This document shows, in pieces, positions 9,201-17,417 of a stretch of DNA of 25,910 nucleotides; the stretch's first letter is position 1; every line of letters starts with the position of its first letter. Position numbers and translations under genes: made by a program. The notes beneath the pieces were generated by a model, which saw nothing but the letters and a program-made list of their open reading frames with translations, was not told the DNA's origin and did not search any database. The stretch comes from Botryllus schlosseri (lineage: Eukaryota; Chordata; Ascidiacea; Stolidobranchia; Styelidae). Location of the stretch: NCBI GenBank assembly GCA_000444245.1, contig KE605394.1, positions 423-26,332 on the forward strand. Direction: 5' to 3'.

Positions 9201-12200
9201 ACGGCCGCGGGAATGCTGAGAAGCCTTGTTGATTTTGTTGATTTAGAAAGTCGACTGCTACCACAAAATCCTGACTAAAGCGTCGCGAGACTAGATGTGC
9301 GATGTGCGTCTTGAAAACTTTTCGGCTTTCAATCCGGCGATCACGTTGTAACGATTTGCCTTTTCTTTCTGTAACGGACTAGTTCCTAGGGATGTCGCAA
9401 TATCTCCCATTCATGGAATATTATTTCCAGGATTCATATTCGATGGGGTGACAAGTTACGCCGCGACGCTACAAAGCACGAAGTGAATGAATACATGGAC
9501 TTTGCCGATATTTTTTATCAATTGCGGGAAGCGCTGGGCCATAAAGCGAAACGCGTGGTTTATGTTGCAACAGAAAGCTCGGAAGCATGGAAGGATCTGA
9601 AGTCCAGGTATGCTCCATGTAGTTCAGCGCTTTTTAACCTGTGGAACACTTTCATTAATCTGCTAGTCTTCGCGGAACTCCAAATTTTTGCTCAGTCTTG
9701 AAAAGAAAAATCTACAACAACACACATTTACCAACACAACTAATACTTTGACACAGACTCATGGTGGGCACAATGAGCTGTGCACCAAAAAATGTTGAAA
9801 TTAAACAATTGAAATATCGTATTGATTCAAAACAAAAACTTTGTAATGAATATTATTGCGAATCAATGTGACTTTGTTTGTTTTTGATGTAGCCTATTCA
9901 TGGTGTTTATCGACTACTACGGTCATTTACATCGAGCCGATATTCTTCAATTTTATTCCGTAACTGCCGAATTATAGCACGGCCCAATTCTGGGCTTTTT
10001 GTAAGTCACTGCTTACGCGGATGAGGTGACGAGGACCGAGGATGAGCCCAGATAAGCCTTCAACACTTAGGTATAGGAATTTCGATGTCAATGTATGAGG
10101 TGCGTGAGTGATGAACTCCATAGGGAGCCTTTGAGATTGGGTCATGGAACCCCCAGTGTTCCATGGAACACCTCTTATGAACCATGGATATAGTATCTTA
10201 TCTAAATGTAGATCAGCAACCGGTCGGACTTGGATACCGTCAGAGTTACTCTTAATCCGTAGCTTAGCCAGTTGCCAGTGTTTGGATGACTCGAGTCCCC
10301 TTTTTCGTATGACTTGAATTGACTTGACTCGACGTTTCAGAAATGTTGATTGACTCGTGACCTAAAGCACAATTTACGAGTCAATTTCAAGTTGTCAAGG
10401 AATCAGTGTCGACTAAATCGCTGGATCCTCTATAAGTCCTGATTGCTAACGATACTCGGGTGAACTGTGAGCCGCAACCAATTGCTCAATGATTGCGCGC
10501 TTTATCGAGGCTCCATTGTTATATCACAAATAAAATGACCGCAAATGCAATGTCGTAAACTAGTTGTAAAGTAATCTGATAGCAATATATCTCTATTGTA
10601 TAAACTTCTCACAGAACCCAGCGCTAATAAAACCAACCCTCTTATATGATCTAAATAAAATGAATATCGTTCATATTACAAATCCACAATTGCAGCAGGC
10701 ATAAATTCTATTTCATGGATGTATAAGTTAGTAGTGCATTGAACATATCAATTTTCATTAACTTTGTGTGGTTTCGCATTCTGTGCTGTATTTTGGCTGT
10801 TAATTATAGCTATACCGTTACTTGCGTACATATTCAACTCTATATTCGTTCTTCGATTCAGAATAACTGGGACTCAATCCGTATCAGTTAGCAAAATGCA
10901 ATGACTTTGAATTATGCCTCGTACTTTGAAGATTAAACTTGACTTGACTCGTGACTTGACTTGAATTGACTCGAGTATCCTCCAAAAATCGAGTGTCTTG
11001 ACTCGAGTCACCTTCGTAAATTGATTGACGTGACTTGACTCGAGTCAAAATGTGCAATGAACTGAGTTGACTTGTGACGCGAACATTTTCGACAGTTTTG
11101 TAATTTTAGGTATCCGGAATATACCTTCATCGGCAGCGGTTATGTGAATGAGAGTAGAGACATTAGTGCGACAGAACGCGTGCCATATGATGGAATAAAA
11201 TTCGCTCTTCCGTCAGTCTTGACTGACATGTACTTCCTGTCGAAGAGCGACTACGTCGTTTGCACGTTATCATCGAACGTAAGTTTGAAAAATACCACAT
11301 TTTGCGATACAGCCCACAACCTGATGCGTTGGAAGGTGCTGATTAGCAGTAATTCGACGTCGTCGGGACTAATTTTCCATCACAACATACCAAATTACTT
11401 ATCGATTGAATTATACAATGAATGTGTCAGTCTGACTTGATATACTAAAGTTAATTAGCTGAGTTTGCAGAAAGCAAATATCTGCCAACCAAAAACACAC
11501 GCAACCGCCAAGTCAGTGCGAAAATGAACAAGCCATATTTATGAATTCATGAAACCACTGTACCGTGTAGTGCATAAAATGGACCAGAGCTGGAATGGAT
11601 ATCCGGGCTGACGGTCTCATTTTTAGCCGGAGCCGGATCGGAGCCGGACCAGAGAATTGAAAAACAGGATAGGAGTCAGTCCATAGAATTTGTAGATCTG
11701 CTCCGTGTACCGTGTAGGGCGGAGCATGGACCAGCGCTGGATTGGATATCCGGGCAAACTCTTTCATTTTAGCCCGAGCCGGATCGGAGCTGGGCCAGAG
11801 AATTGAAAAATAGGATAGGAGTCGGACCAGAGAATTTGTACATCTGCTCCACAGTATCTTATATCGAGAATATTTCACCTGGCGTCATATCTGGATCACT
11901 GCATTTTTGTAGATATGTCTACCTACACAAACATTTCCAATTGAATGCTATGCTCCTGCTTTTTTTCTGTTGTTTTCTGTTGTTGTTTTTTTTGTTTTTT
12001 CTGTTTCTGTTTCTGTAGCGTCGAGTAAAAGTTATTTCTAGCCGCGACTTATTGTCCACCTCTTTGCAATCCAATGTTTGAGCCGCAGAAGTAGTTTGAG
12101 CTTCCTTGGGTATAGTAGGAACTTCGGTGACATTACCGACATCGCATGTATACTATAATATTGGGAGCTGAATTTCAATTTTAGTTCGACATCAAGCATT

Positions 12201-15161
12201 TCAAGGCGCGCATAATGCTGGTTACAAATATAAGTGGTTAAAGTAGGGGGAGACCGGGGACAATTGTAACACTTTTTGTATTTTCCAACATTACGTGTAT
12301 TTCTCATGGAAATTCCATTTCCAAATTTTTATATAAAGAAGCCAACAATTCGATAGTTGATATGAAAACTAAAATGGAGCTCAATCAATAACACTGGTCA
12401 ACACATATTTTTAGGCAGACAAAGTAAGAGTGGTTTTGGGGGTTCTGAAGGGCACTGATTTCGAATATGACCTTGTTTTTTTCAAGTTGGCTCTTGTTGT
12501 GGAGATATAACATGGGGGTATTTTGACCAAAATCTCCCATTTTCGCGGTAATGACTAGATAAAAAATCGACTTAGTCGTACTATAAAGTTTGGAAATTCA
12601 ATCTACTTGTTATTTTTACACACCGAAGACTATTTTAAATCAAAATACAGCAGCAGCACTATATTTAGGGGTAATAGATTTATCAAAGTGTAATGAATCA
12701 TGGAAATTTTGGGTCGCAAAAATCGCTGCTCAGATGTTACAATCGCCCCGTACCCAGGGGGCAATTGTACCACCATTGCGGGGCAATTATAACAGTGTTA
12801 TTTATAACTAAAAACAAACCAAATGAACAACGAAAACAGGAGAAAAATTGTAATATTGCATTAAACTAAAGAAAGAGAAGTTTGAACGCTTTCAGGCTAC
12901 GTCCCATCGCAATTCTGGCATCTGAATACAGTATCACCCTTCGTGCCTTCTTCAACGGTTGAAAGTGTACAAGAAACACATTCCTTCCATCATCTCCCTA
13001 CATATATTCGGCCTCTTCTATGAAGGTTCTGTTGTTCAGCTTGCATAACGGGTTGGTCATTCGGTCATATGCGAAGGTGCAAAACCGACTTGGCTGACAT
13101 ATCTTGGTTGAATGGGTCGATGATAGTGTAGCAAAACGAGGGCACAGCATTGTGTGGCGTCAAAGCTATAATGATACTCATCTGTTCTGTACTAAATTAA
13201 AATAACTCGTTCACACCAAATGACAAGTGGGCCATGATCAAAATCAGGGGCACGTTCAAGTGACACCACTGACCAGTGACCATTGAAGGTCGACACACCA
13301 AAAGTCGATGAGCATGAGCAATGGGGGTTGAATCACGGAAATAACCGAACTGTAAAATTCACATCACCACTTTTGTATGGCCGTTCCTACCGATGATCAT
13401 GTTCGAAGTATGGCAATGGTCACATCTGTTCTGGTGTTGAACTTCTGACTGTTACTAGATTATTTTGCAGTAGATAAATGGTTATACCAACATATAAACA
13501 AAGATATCCAGCATTGAAAACATATTGTAACGGGGCAAAAGTAACAGAGTGTTATAATTGCCCCTGACACGCTCGACCATGATTCGTGTTTCAGTATGGT
13601 GCCTTCCCAGCAATGAAAGTCATAGTTTTTCCATCATCATGGTAGACTATGGTAACACAGCTACATATTACGTTGTAATCACTTGAGGTACCATTCGTCT
13701 AAACAAATTATTCCAGACCAGAAATTATTTACTCAAGGGTCCAAAATTTCGTTTTTATCAAATTATTCCGGGGTTTCGCGTCGTAGCTCAACGTAACGTC
13801 AGGTATAGTAGGAGAGATAACTACCGCATGCGCACTTAAAATGTCAGGGCGATTCGGTGAGGTCAATTGTTACATTTGCCCCTAGTTACATTTGTCCCCG
13901 GTATCCCCTATTCTAGTAAAAGTATAAAGAATTTCATATAAATCCACTCGAATGCAAGCCGCGATTTCCAAGATATGTAGGTAGTTTGGATGAGTATAGA
14001 TTGGGTCTGGCTCTCATATACTTCTAGTTTCGTGAATCAGGGGAAGGCTGGTTTAAAAATTGCATGAATTGTCTTTGCGATAACGTGAAGTTACTGATCA
14101 CTTTACAAGTATTCAACTGTATTGCAGGAGCTGTTTTGCTCAATTAGTATGGTTATGTTATTTCACTCACTAAAGTGATACAGACCAACCCCACTTTACA
14201 CAACACATAGGTGTAAATAGCAAGTACAATAGCAACCTTTTGAATTATACCATGATATTGTGAAAGATTAAATAAGTAAATAAAATAATGAGTAATTAAA
14301 AAGAATAAATACATCGTCTGGTTTTCTAAGTGACAACAGTACTTGTAAAATTATTGCACATATATAACAAAACTCGGTTTCCAAAAATATTTCGCGTATG
14401 TAGCTCGGCCGCCTGGGTCGAAACAATCTTTAAGAAATGAGTGCAAGTATATTCCTAGTCCGTGAATACTCGACTGAGTGCATCGAGGCATATGCTATTT
14501 GACGATACTCCCTACATTTCGTGTCTGACTACCGTTCATTAGTAGTGAAAGAGTGTGTGCTTGTCATCAGTATAGTGTACGTGCGAAAAGGAAGGATATT
14601 TCGATATGAATACTACCATGTTAATTGCGCACTCAATAATTTGCTGGGTTGTCTTCAAAGACGATGCAAAACAAATTTCACTCAATTCCAACAAGTAGAC
14701 ACAGAGTTATTAGAGTGTTTCGTAGATAATCCGCGGATCCATGGATATTCTGCAGTTTCGTGGTTTTAGGCGGATTGTGCAGTCAAAAAATATTTCATAG
14801 GTATTTTGAAAGGCTGAAGAATCACTGTACTAACCTGTTTCAGATTTGCCGTGCTACATACGAGCTATTGATGACGCGCTACGTCATGGCATCCGACAGA
14901 TTGATGAGCCTCGATCACTATTATCGCTTTTCTAGTCATCCGCGATATGTGGTGATTCAGGCTCACAAGAAACGCAACAAAGAAGAGATTGATATGGAGG
15001 TGGGAGATGAGTTAGCTGGTCTACGTGGGATAACATACAAGGCCTTCGATGGAAGTCTTTTCGCAACCAATGAACGAACAGACGAAAAAGGTTTTTTCCC
15101 TCCACACAAAGCAAAGGTCATCGTGAAACCTCTCGAATCTCTCGTGTTCGAGGATATCTAA
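6018..15161 (+). CDS. FUT8: FUT8-family alpha-1,6-fucosyltransferase (six secure exons, 5' part uncertain)
   Basis: FUT8 transfers fucose from GDP-fucose to the innermost GlcNAc of N-glycans (core fucosylation) in the Golgi lumen. Six exons read in order along the family: late stem, donor-binding GT-B domain with the three conserved motifs, and a C-terminal SH3 domain, the hallmark of FUT8. Junction phases fit at four of five joints; the 6788/7626 joint does not. The exons give about 430-440 residues. Human FUT8 has 575, so about 130 N-terminal residues should lie upstream (see 3948-4321). Motif I reads GIHIRWGDKL where vertebrate FUT8 has GVHVRRTDKV; motif II is VYVATESSE and motif III MYFLSKSDYVVCTLSSNICR. 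The sequence is divergent but has no internal stop in these exons. It may be a lineage-specific paralogue rather than the core orthologue. Introns span 324 bp to 3.6 kb and are full of repeats. Confidence 0.9.
6548..6788 (+). CDS. FUT8: FUT8-like exon B: first part of catalytic domain
   Basis: The acceptor ATCCAG ends at 6547, and the exon opens with NPPDCNAAKLLVCDVTN, matching NPKDCSKAKKLVCNINK of vertebrate FUT8 in phase 0. It continues with GFGSKMHLLTRDFLRSI and then NRTFVLKSQGWKYEEENWEY, the counterparts of GYGCQLHHVVYCFMIAYG and RTLILESQNWRYATGGWE. The most natural donor, TCAG|GTATGA at 6788/6789, leaves phase 1, which does not fit exon C. Confidence 0.9.
6789..7625. other. Intron B-C of the FUT8-like gene
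   Basis: I see no recognisable exon or repeat in this 837-bp intron. Because the flanking exons disagree in phase, an exon or microexon with a length of 3n+1 could be hidden here. In vertebrate FUT8 the same place codes for a VELPIVDSLHPRPPY-like segment for which I found no clear match. Confidence 0.4.
7626..7847 (+). CDS. FUT8: FUT8-like exon C: catalytic core up to motif I
   Basis: The acceptor TTCGTTTAG ends at 7625 and the donor GG|GTGAGT follows 7847 (phase 2). The frame reads RLVSPENILDALKKIHDDPF, AWWIAQFVSYVFRLQPWFEA and IGFTNNIVG, matching [40 protein letters not shown] and LGFKHPVIG in vertebrate FUT8. The WW-FV-Y-QPW pattern is diagnostic. The exon starts with two A6 runs coding for lysine-rich sequence. 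A one-base length error there would explain the phase mismatch with exon B. Confidence 0.92.
7962..8470 (+). repeat. GAGTC/CGAGTCA-rich dispersed repeat, plus orientation
   Basis: Beginning with CAGGGTTGTAACCAAGTCAC, the stretch carries many variants of CGAGTC, CAAGTCGAGTCA and GAGTCCGAGTC in two clusters (about 7975-8165 and 8370-8455) with a plain middle. Similar GACTCGAGTC-rich tracts occur inside non-autonomous DNA elements of many animals. The CAGGG start would fit a hAT-like end, but no right terminus was found. It lies in the intron before exon D. A tract with the complementary orientation lies at 10276-11080. Confidence 0.6.
8471..9430. other. Rest of intron C-D
   Basis: No exon is recognised. 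A short SINE-like fragment (GATGAGGAGCCCAGATAAAC) lies at about 9051-9085, matching the body of the family copies at 1863 and 9875. Long overlapping frames on both strands at 8888-9278 have a moderately high GC content but match nothing I know. Confidence 0.4.
9431..9607 (+). CDS. FUT8: FUT8-like exon D: motif I and motif II
   Basis: The acceptor TTATTTCCAG ends at 9430 and the donor AG|GTATGC follows 9607. Joined to exon C in phase 2 it gives VGIHIRWGDKL, the GDP-fucose-binding motif I. With human numbering from memory, Arg365, Asp368, Lys369 and Tyr382 are kept (HEVNEYM against HPIEEYM), while Arg366 is Trp. The Glu373 base position aligns with Asp. Motif II reads RVVYVATESSE against RVYLATDDPS, so both aspartates (409 and 410) are changed. 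The exon ends in DLKSR, continuing into exon E as YPEYTF. Confidence 0.92.
9875..10272 (-). repeat. tRNA-derived SINE, copy with internal insertion
   Basis: Read on the minus strand, the head near 10270 has an A-box-like TGGCTAAGCTACGG and a B-box-like GGTATCCAAGTCC. The body that follows about 100 bases later matches the copies at 1626-2141 (AGCCCAGATAAGCC, ACACTTAGGTA, CACGGCCCAATTCTGGGCTT on the plus strand). It ends in a tail with CAAAAACAAACAAAG. Between head and body, about 10095-10200, extra DNA includes a perfect 16-bp palindrome (GTGTTCCATGGAACAC) and CCCC-type hAT-like sequence, so a small insertion split this copy. Confidence 0.7.
10276..11080 (-). repeat. GACTCGAGTC-rich dispersed repeat, reverse orientation
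   Basis: From CAGTGTTTGGATGACTCGAG the plus strand carries many GACTTGACTCG and TTGACTCGTGAC variants, in clusters at about 10285-10400 and 10930-11075. This is the complement of the motif in the tract at 7962-8470. The middle (10400-10925) is AT-rich and non-repetitive. The outer limits are approximate, since no matching inverted terminus was found. Confidence 0.55.
11110..11278 (+). CDS. FUT8: FUT8-like exon E: segment leading to motif III
   Basis: The acceptor AATTTTAG ends at 11109 and the donor AAC|GTAAGT follows 11278 (phase 0). Spliced to exon D it reads SRYPEYTFIGSGYVNE, then LPSVLTDMYFLSKSDYVVCT and LSSN. The vertebrate counterparts are TKYPNYEFISDNS and [23 protein letters not shown]. 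The Asp of TDMYFLS matches human Asp453 and the second Ser of LSSN matches Ser469; Gln470 is replaced by Asn (numbering from memory). Confidence 0.92.
11562..11855. repeat. Tandem duplication, two units of about 147 bp
   Basis: Unit one begins ACCGTGTAGTGCATAAAATG at 11562 and unit two ACCGTGTAGGGCGGAGCATG at 11709. Both continue with GGATATCCGGGC, then a GAGCCGGATCGGAGC core, AGAGAATTGAAAAA and AGGATAGGAGTC, ending in a TCTGCTCC block. Identity looks high but not complete, so the duplication is not brand new. It lies in the intron between exons E and F and has no open coding sense of its own. Confidence 0.8.
11955..12016 (+). repeat. T-rich low-complexity tract
   Basis: Runs of T with regular CTGTT steps (CTGTTGTTTTCTGTTGTTG, then CTGTTTCTGTTTCTG) end in TAG. 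It looks like a strong polypyrimidine tract plus AG, but no FUT8-like exon follows it. Confidence 0.6.
12246..13908. mobile_element. Non-autonomous DNA element, TA-flanked, about 1.66 kb
   Basis: The left end reads GGGGGAGACCGGGGACAATT then GTAAC. The complement of the right end reads GGGGATACCGGGGACAAATG then TAAC. The ends are therefore imperfect inverted repeats of about 25 bp. Both are flanked by TA (12244-12245 and 13909-13910), consistent with a TA target duplication. The GGGGCAA(T/A)TGTAAC motif recurs inside at about 12755-12800 and 13530-13565. No transposase is visible, so it must rely on another element. The TA fits Tc1/mariner-type insertion, but the superfamily is not certain. 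Confidence 0.7.
13911..14843. other. End of intron E-F
   Basis: AT-rich intron sequence with no recognised exon or repeat. The frame open from 14521 is read as chance; only the part from 14844 on, after a clear acceptor, matches the protein family. Confidence 0.45.
14844..15161 (+). CDS. FUT8: FUT8-like last exon F: motif III end and SH3 domain
   Basis: The acceptor CCTGTTTCAG ends at 14843. The exon opens in phase 0 with ICRATYELL, completing motif III (SSNICRATYE against SSQVCRVAYE). After a short linker (MSLDHYYRFSS against HSLDDIYYFGG) comes the SH3 domain: VVIQAHKKRNKEEIDMEVGD against [20 protein letters not shown], and later EKGFFPPHKAKVI against RTGLYPSYKVREK. The lumenal SH3 domain is unique to FUT8 among fucosyltransferases and needed for its activity. 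The stop TAA is at 15159-15161. The tail after the domain is short, as in the family. Confidence 0.95.
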   Translation: MCRATYELLMTRYVMASDRLMSLDHYYRFSSHPRYVVIQAHKKRNKEEIDMEVGDELAGLRGITYKAFDGSLFATNERTDEKGFFPPHKAKVIVKPLESLVFEDI

Positions 15162-15359
15162 CGCTAAATGTAATCCTTCAGTTCATCGGGCATGTGAAAA
15201 GTTGCGTTTGAGCGATGGTTTTGCTGCTACTTTGCGATCAAAAGTTTGATCTAATGACTTTGAGAGATGAATATGTCGGTTCATTTTCCGATGCGTCATA
15301 TTTCGGTAACAAACAGTAAATATGTATTTTGATAGACCTAACAATGAATGTCGTCGCCA

Positions 15360-15365
15360 AATAAA
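15360..15365 (+). promoter_or_regulatory. Candidate polyadenylation signal AATAAA
   Basis: AATAAA about 200 bases after the FUT8-like stop codon. A second AATAAA lies at 15567-15572. Either could end the transcript; distance favours the first. Confidence 0.5.
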
Positions 15366-16108
15366 CTAGGTTGATCGGAAATTTTCCAAATGATATAATC
15401 TCATCCAAGTAGTTCATCCTAGTACTGAGATCATTATGGAATTCCGTATATTTGTTTCCGGTAATTATGCATATTAATAATTATACATACATTAATTGTA
15501 CATTCAATTCAATTAAATTTATGGTTAAATTTTTGATCATGTCAATACGCCACAAGCCTGTGATACAATAAAAAATAGGACGGTGTCGAAACTACTTGGA
15601 GTGGTCTTCAAAATCAGACACCCAGCTGGCGTATGCCATGCAAAAAAGGAGACATACACACCGAATGAAAAGCAAGAAGATAATATAAAGGACAGGTGTC
15701 AAAAAGTGGTGTGAGTCGGAAGGCGAGATCGATATGCCAGGTCGTGGTACGGTAAACTAGAGAGCTAACTAGTATTCATTCAGTGGAAATTGTTCGTATT
15801 TCGGCTGAATGTGGACATGCTCGATGACCGTCGGATAGCTGTTGGGATAATGTTCTAGAAATCAGGTCCGGCATATTTGATAGAGCGATGATCTTTTTTG
15901 TCTACCATATGGTAGTTGAACGACGTGGACGCCGTGTGTCGTACTTATGAACTTTCGATACCGAGCTAAACAAGTTATTGAAGTTTTCGGGGCAGTGGTC
16001 GCAGTGGAATTGATACATCCGGCGATCTGGTGTTGTGGCTTTGTCATTTCACCACATCTGTTGTTGCTGTTCTGTTAGCACGGTATACGACAGGGGCAGG
16101 GAAACTAT
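15366..16108. other. Intergenic DNA, nothing recognised
   Basis: Apart from the second AATAAA at 15567 no gene or repeat is recognised. The minus-strand frame at 15862-16047 has no support. Confidence 0.4.
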
Positions 16109-16202
16109 AAAATTATACTTGATCGAAGATTCATATCATATCATCAGACGCTATATATAGCGTCTGATGATATGATATGAATCTTCGATCAAGTATAATT
16201 TT
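16109..16202. repeat. Perfect 94-bp palindrome without spacer
   Basis: Two 47-base arms are exact reverse complements and meet without a loop in CTATATATAG, centred between 16155 and 16156. The arms run from AAAATTATACTTGATCGAAG on the left to the matching CTTCGATCAAGTATAATTTT on the right. The next base pair outward (16108/16203) does not match. No target duplication flanks it. It could be a young inverted duplication, a minimal fold-back element or an assembly fold-back error. Confidence 0.95.
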
Positions 16203-16309
16203 CTTTGCTTACTCTGCATAATAGTTATCAATATTGCTGCAACTTCTTTGTAAATTTCGATAGCGGCCGTAATCATTATTCTTGTGGTCGCTGAAACAAG
16301 TCCTTATAT

Positions 16310-16404
16310 CAGACCTGGGCAAAGTGCGGCCTGCGGGCCAAATGCGGCCCGTGGAGCTATTCTGTGCGGCCCGCGTGTCCGTTGCTTGGAATTTAACATA
16401 AACC
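16310..16404 (+). mobile_element. hAT-like element, left end, cut by the CMC-like insertion
   Basis: The stretch starts CAGACCTGGGCAAAGTGCGG and carries repeated GCGGCC blocks (TGCGGGCC, TGCGGCCCG, GTGCGGCCCGC). This is a widespread hAT-type left end with CAG(A/G)CNTGGGCAAA and GCGGCC repeats. No partner end is visible. The CMC-like element begins 95 bases in, so it may have inserted into this older copy. Confidence 0.55.
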
Positions 16405-17095
16405 TACACTGTAAAAAATCTGGTAGATTTACTGGGAAATCTCTGTAAATTTTACCACGAATTACCGGTCGCAGCCAATTACTGTGCAGAGCTTGTCATT
16501 TTACATTTTGATATGTAATATTACCTTAATATAGCTGTAAAGTAAGTTACCAGAATTTCTTCGCAAAATTACTGACAGTTACTCGTTACTGCAGTTTACC
16601 GAGCTATTGGCAAAATTGATTAGCCTCAAAATCGCTGCAGCCAATGTATACGTAGAACTGAATGTTACTGATATATCATTCTAGAGGTGATTTGACCTGA
16701 TTGAACCTCGTTTGCGAGACTGGGGTCTGTCATACCGAAATTGTTGGCCCTAGTATCAATTTAAGCTTAGTAGGGTACAAGAAATAACTGACAATCGTAG
16801 CTAATGTGGTACACCGTAGCCAGATTATATTATAAGGCAATGGCTGTACGGCCAGTCTCGCTGGTTACATTCGTTGTCACGGATAAGGCTGATAAGTTAG
16901 AAAATTAGTTCAGGATGTATAATATTGCTCGGGGAAACTAGAAATATCAGCACCGCATGCTCAGCTGACCATTTGTTAATGGCGGACAAGGCGACCTAGG
17001 TTACATTAGGTGACTGCTTTTTCTGAGATTCGTAGTAAACAACCAACGCACAACTGTGACATCACAAGTAGCGTCTAGTTAGGTAAGTACAGTAA

Positions 17096-17107
17096 GGCTG
17101 CGTTCAT
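17096..17107 (+). repeat. Harbinger left terminal inverted repeat
   Basis: GGCTGCGTTCAT, exact inverse of the right end, directly after the TAA target duplication at 17093-17095. Confidence 0.92.
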
Positions 17108-17139
17108 CGTTTGTTTTGATACCTATTGTGAAACCAGTC

Positions 17140-17159
17140 GTCAAAACCAACCCGTTCAC
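17140..17159 (+). repeat. Harbinger subterminal repeat, left copy
   Basis: GTCAAAACCAACCCGTTCAC, identical at 18 of 20 positions to 21093-21112 in the same orientation. CGTTCA cores also occur at 17101, 17196 and 17241. A plausible binding site for the Myb-like protein or the transposase. Confidence 0.7.
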
Positions 17160-17417
17160 ATAGCATGAAGTTCTCGAACCATTACGAAATTTTGGCGTTC
17201 ACACTCGAGTGATTTTGATATCATGGCCTCAAAACATGAGCGTTCATACTCGAGCGAGGTTACGAGGACTAAGCGTTTTTCGCGCTCGTTATCGCGCTAA
17301 TTAACGCGACGTTCCATCTGCGGTGGACGGTATTTTGGCGTTGGTGCGAGATTCGTCAAACCTGCTCTCCAACCTGGTTTGGGGGTGCGCTGACTATCCA
17401 GTATCTTTACAGAGTAG

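Noticed and set aside
9608-9701. Continuation of the exon D frame past the donor
   Set aside because: The frame stays open to 9701 but loses family similarity right after AG|GTATGC, and the next family residues (YPEYTF) are found after the acceptor at 11109.
12590-12811. Plus-strand frame inside the TA-flanked element
   Set aside because: No transposase motif, and the frame runs through internal copies of the terminal motif. Chance frame.
14521-14769. Possible extra exon before the last FUT8-like exon
   Set aside because: Exons E and F join in phase with family residues directly adjacent (LSSN then ICRATYE), leaving no room for an extra exon. The frame has no family similarity.
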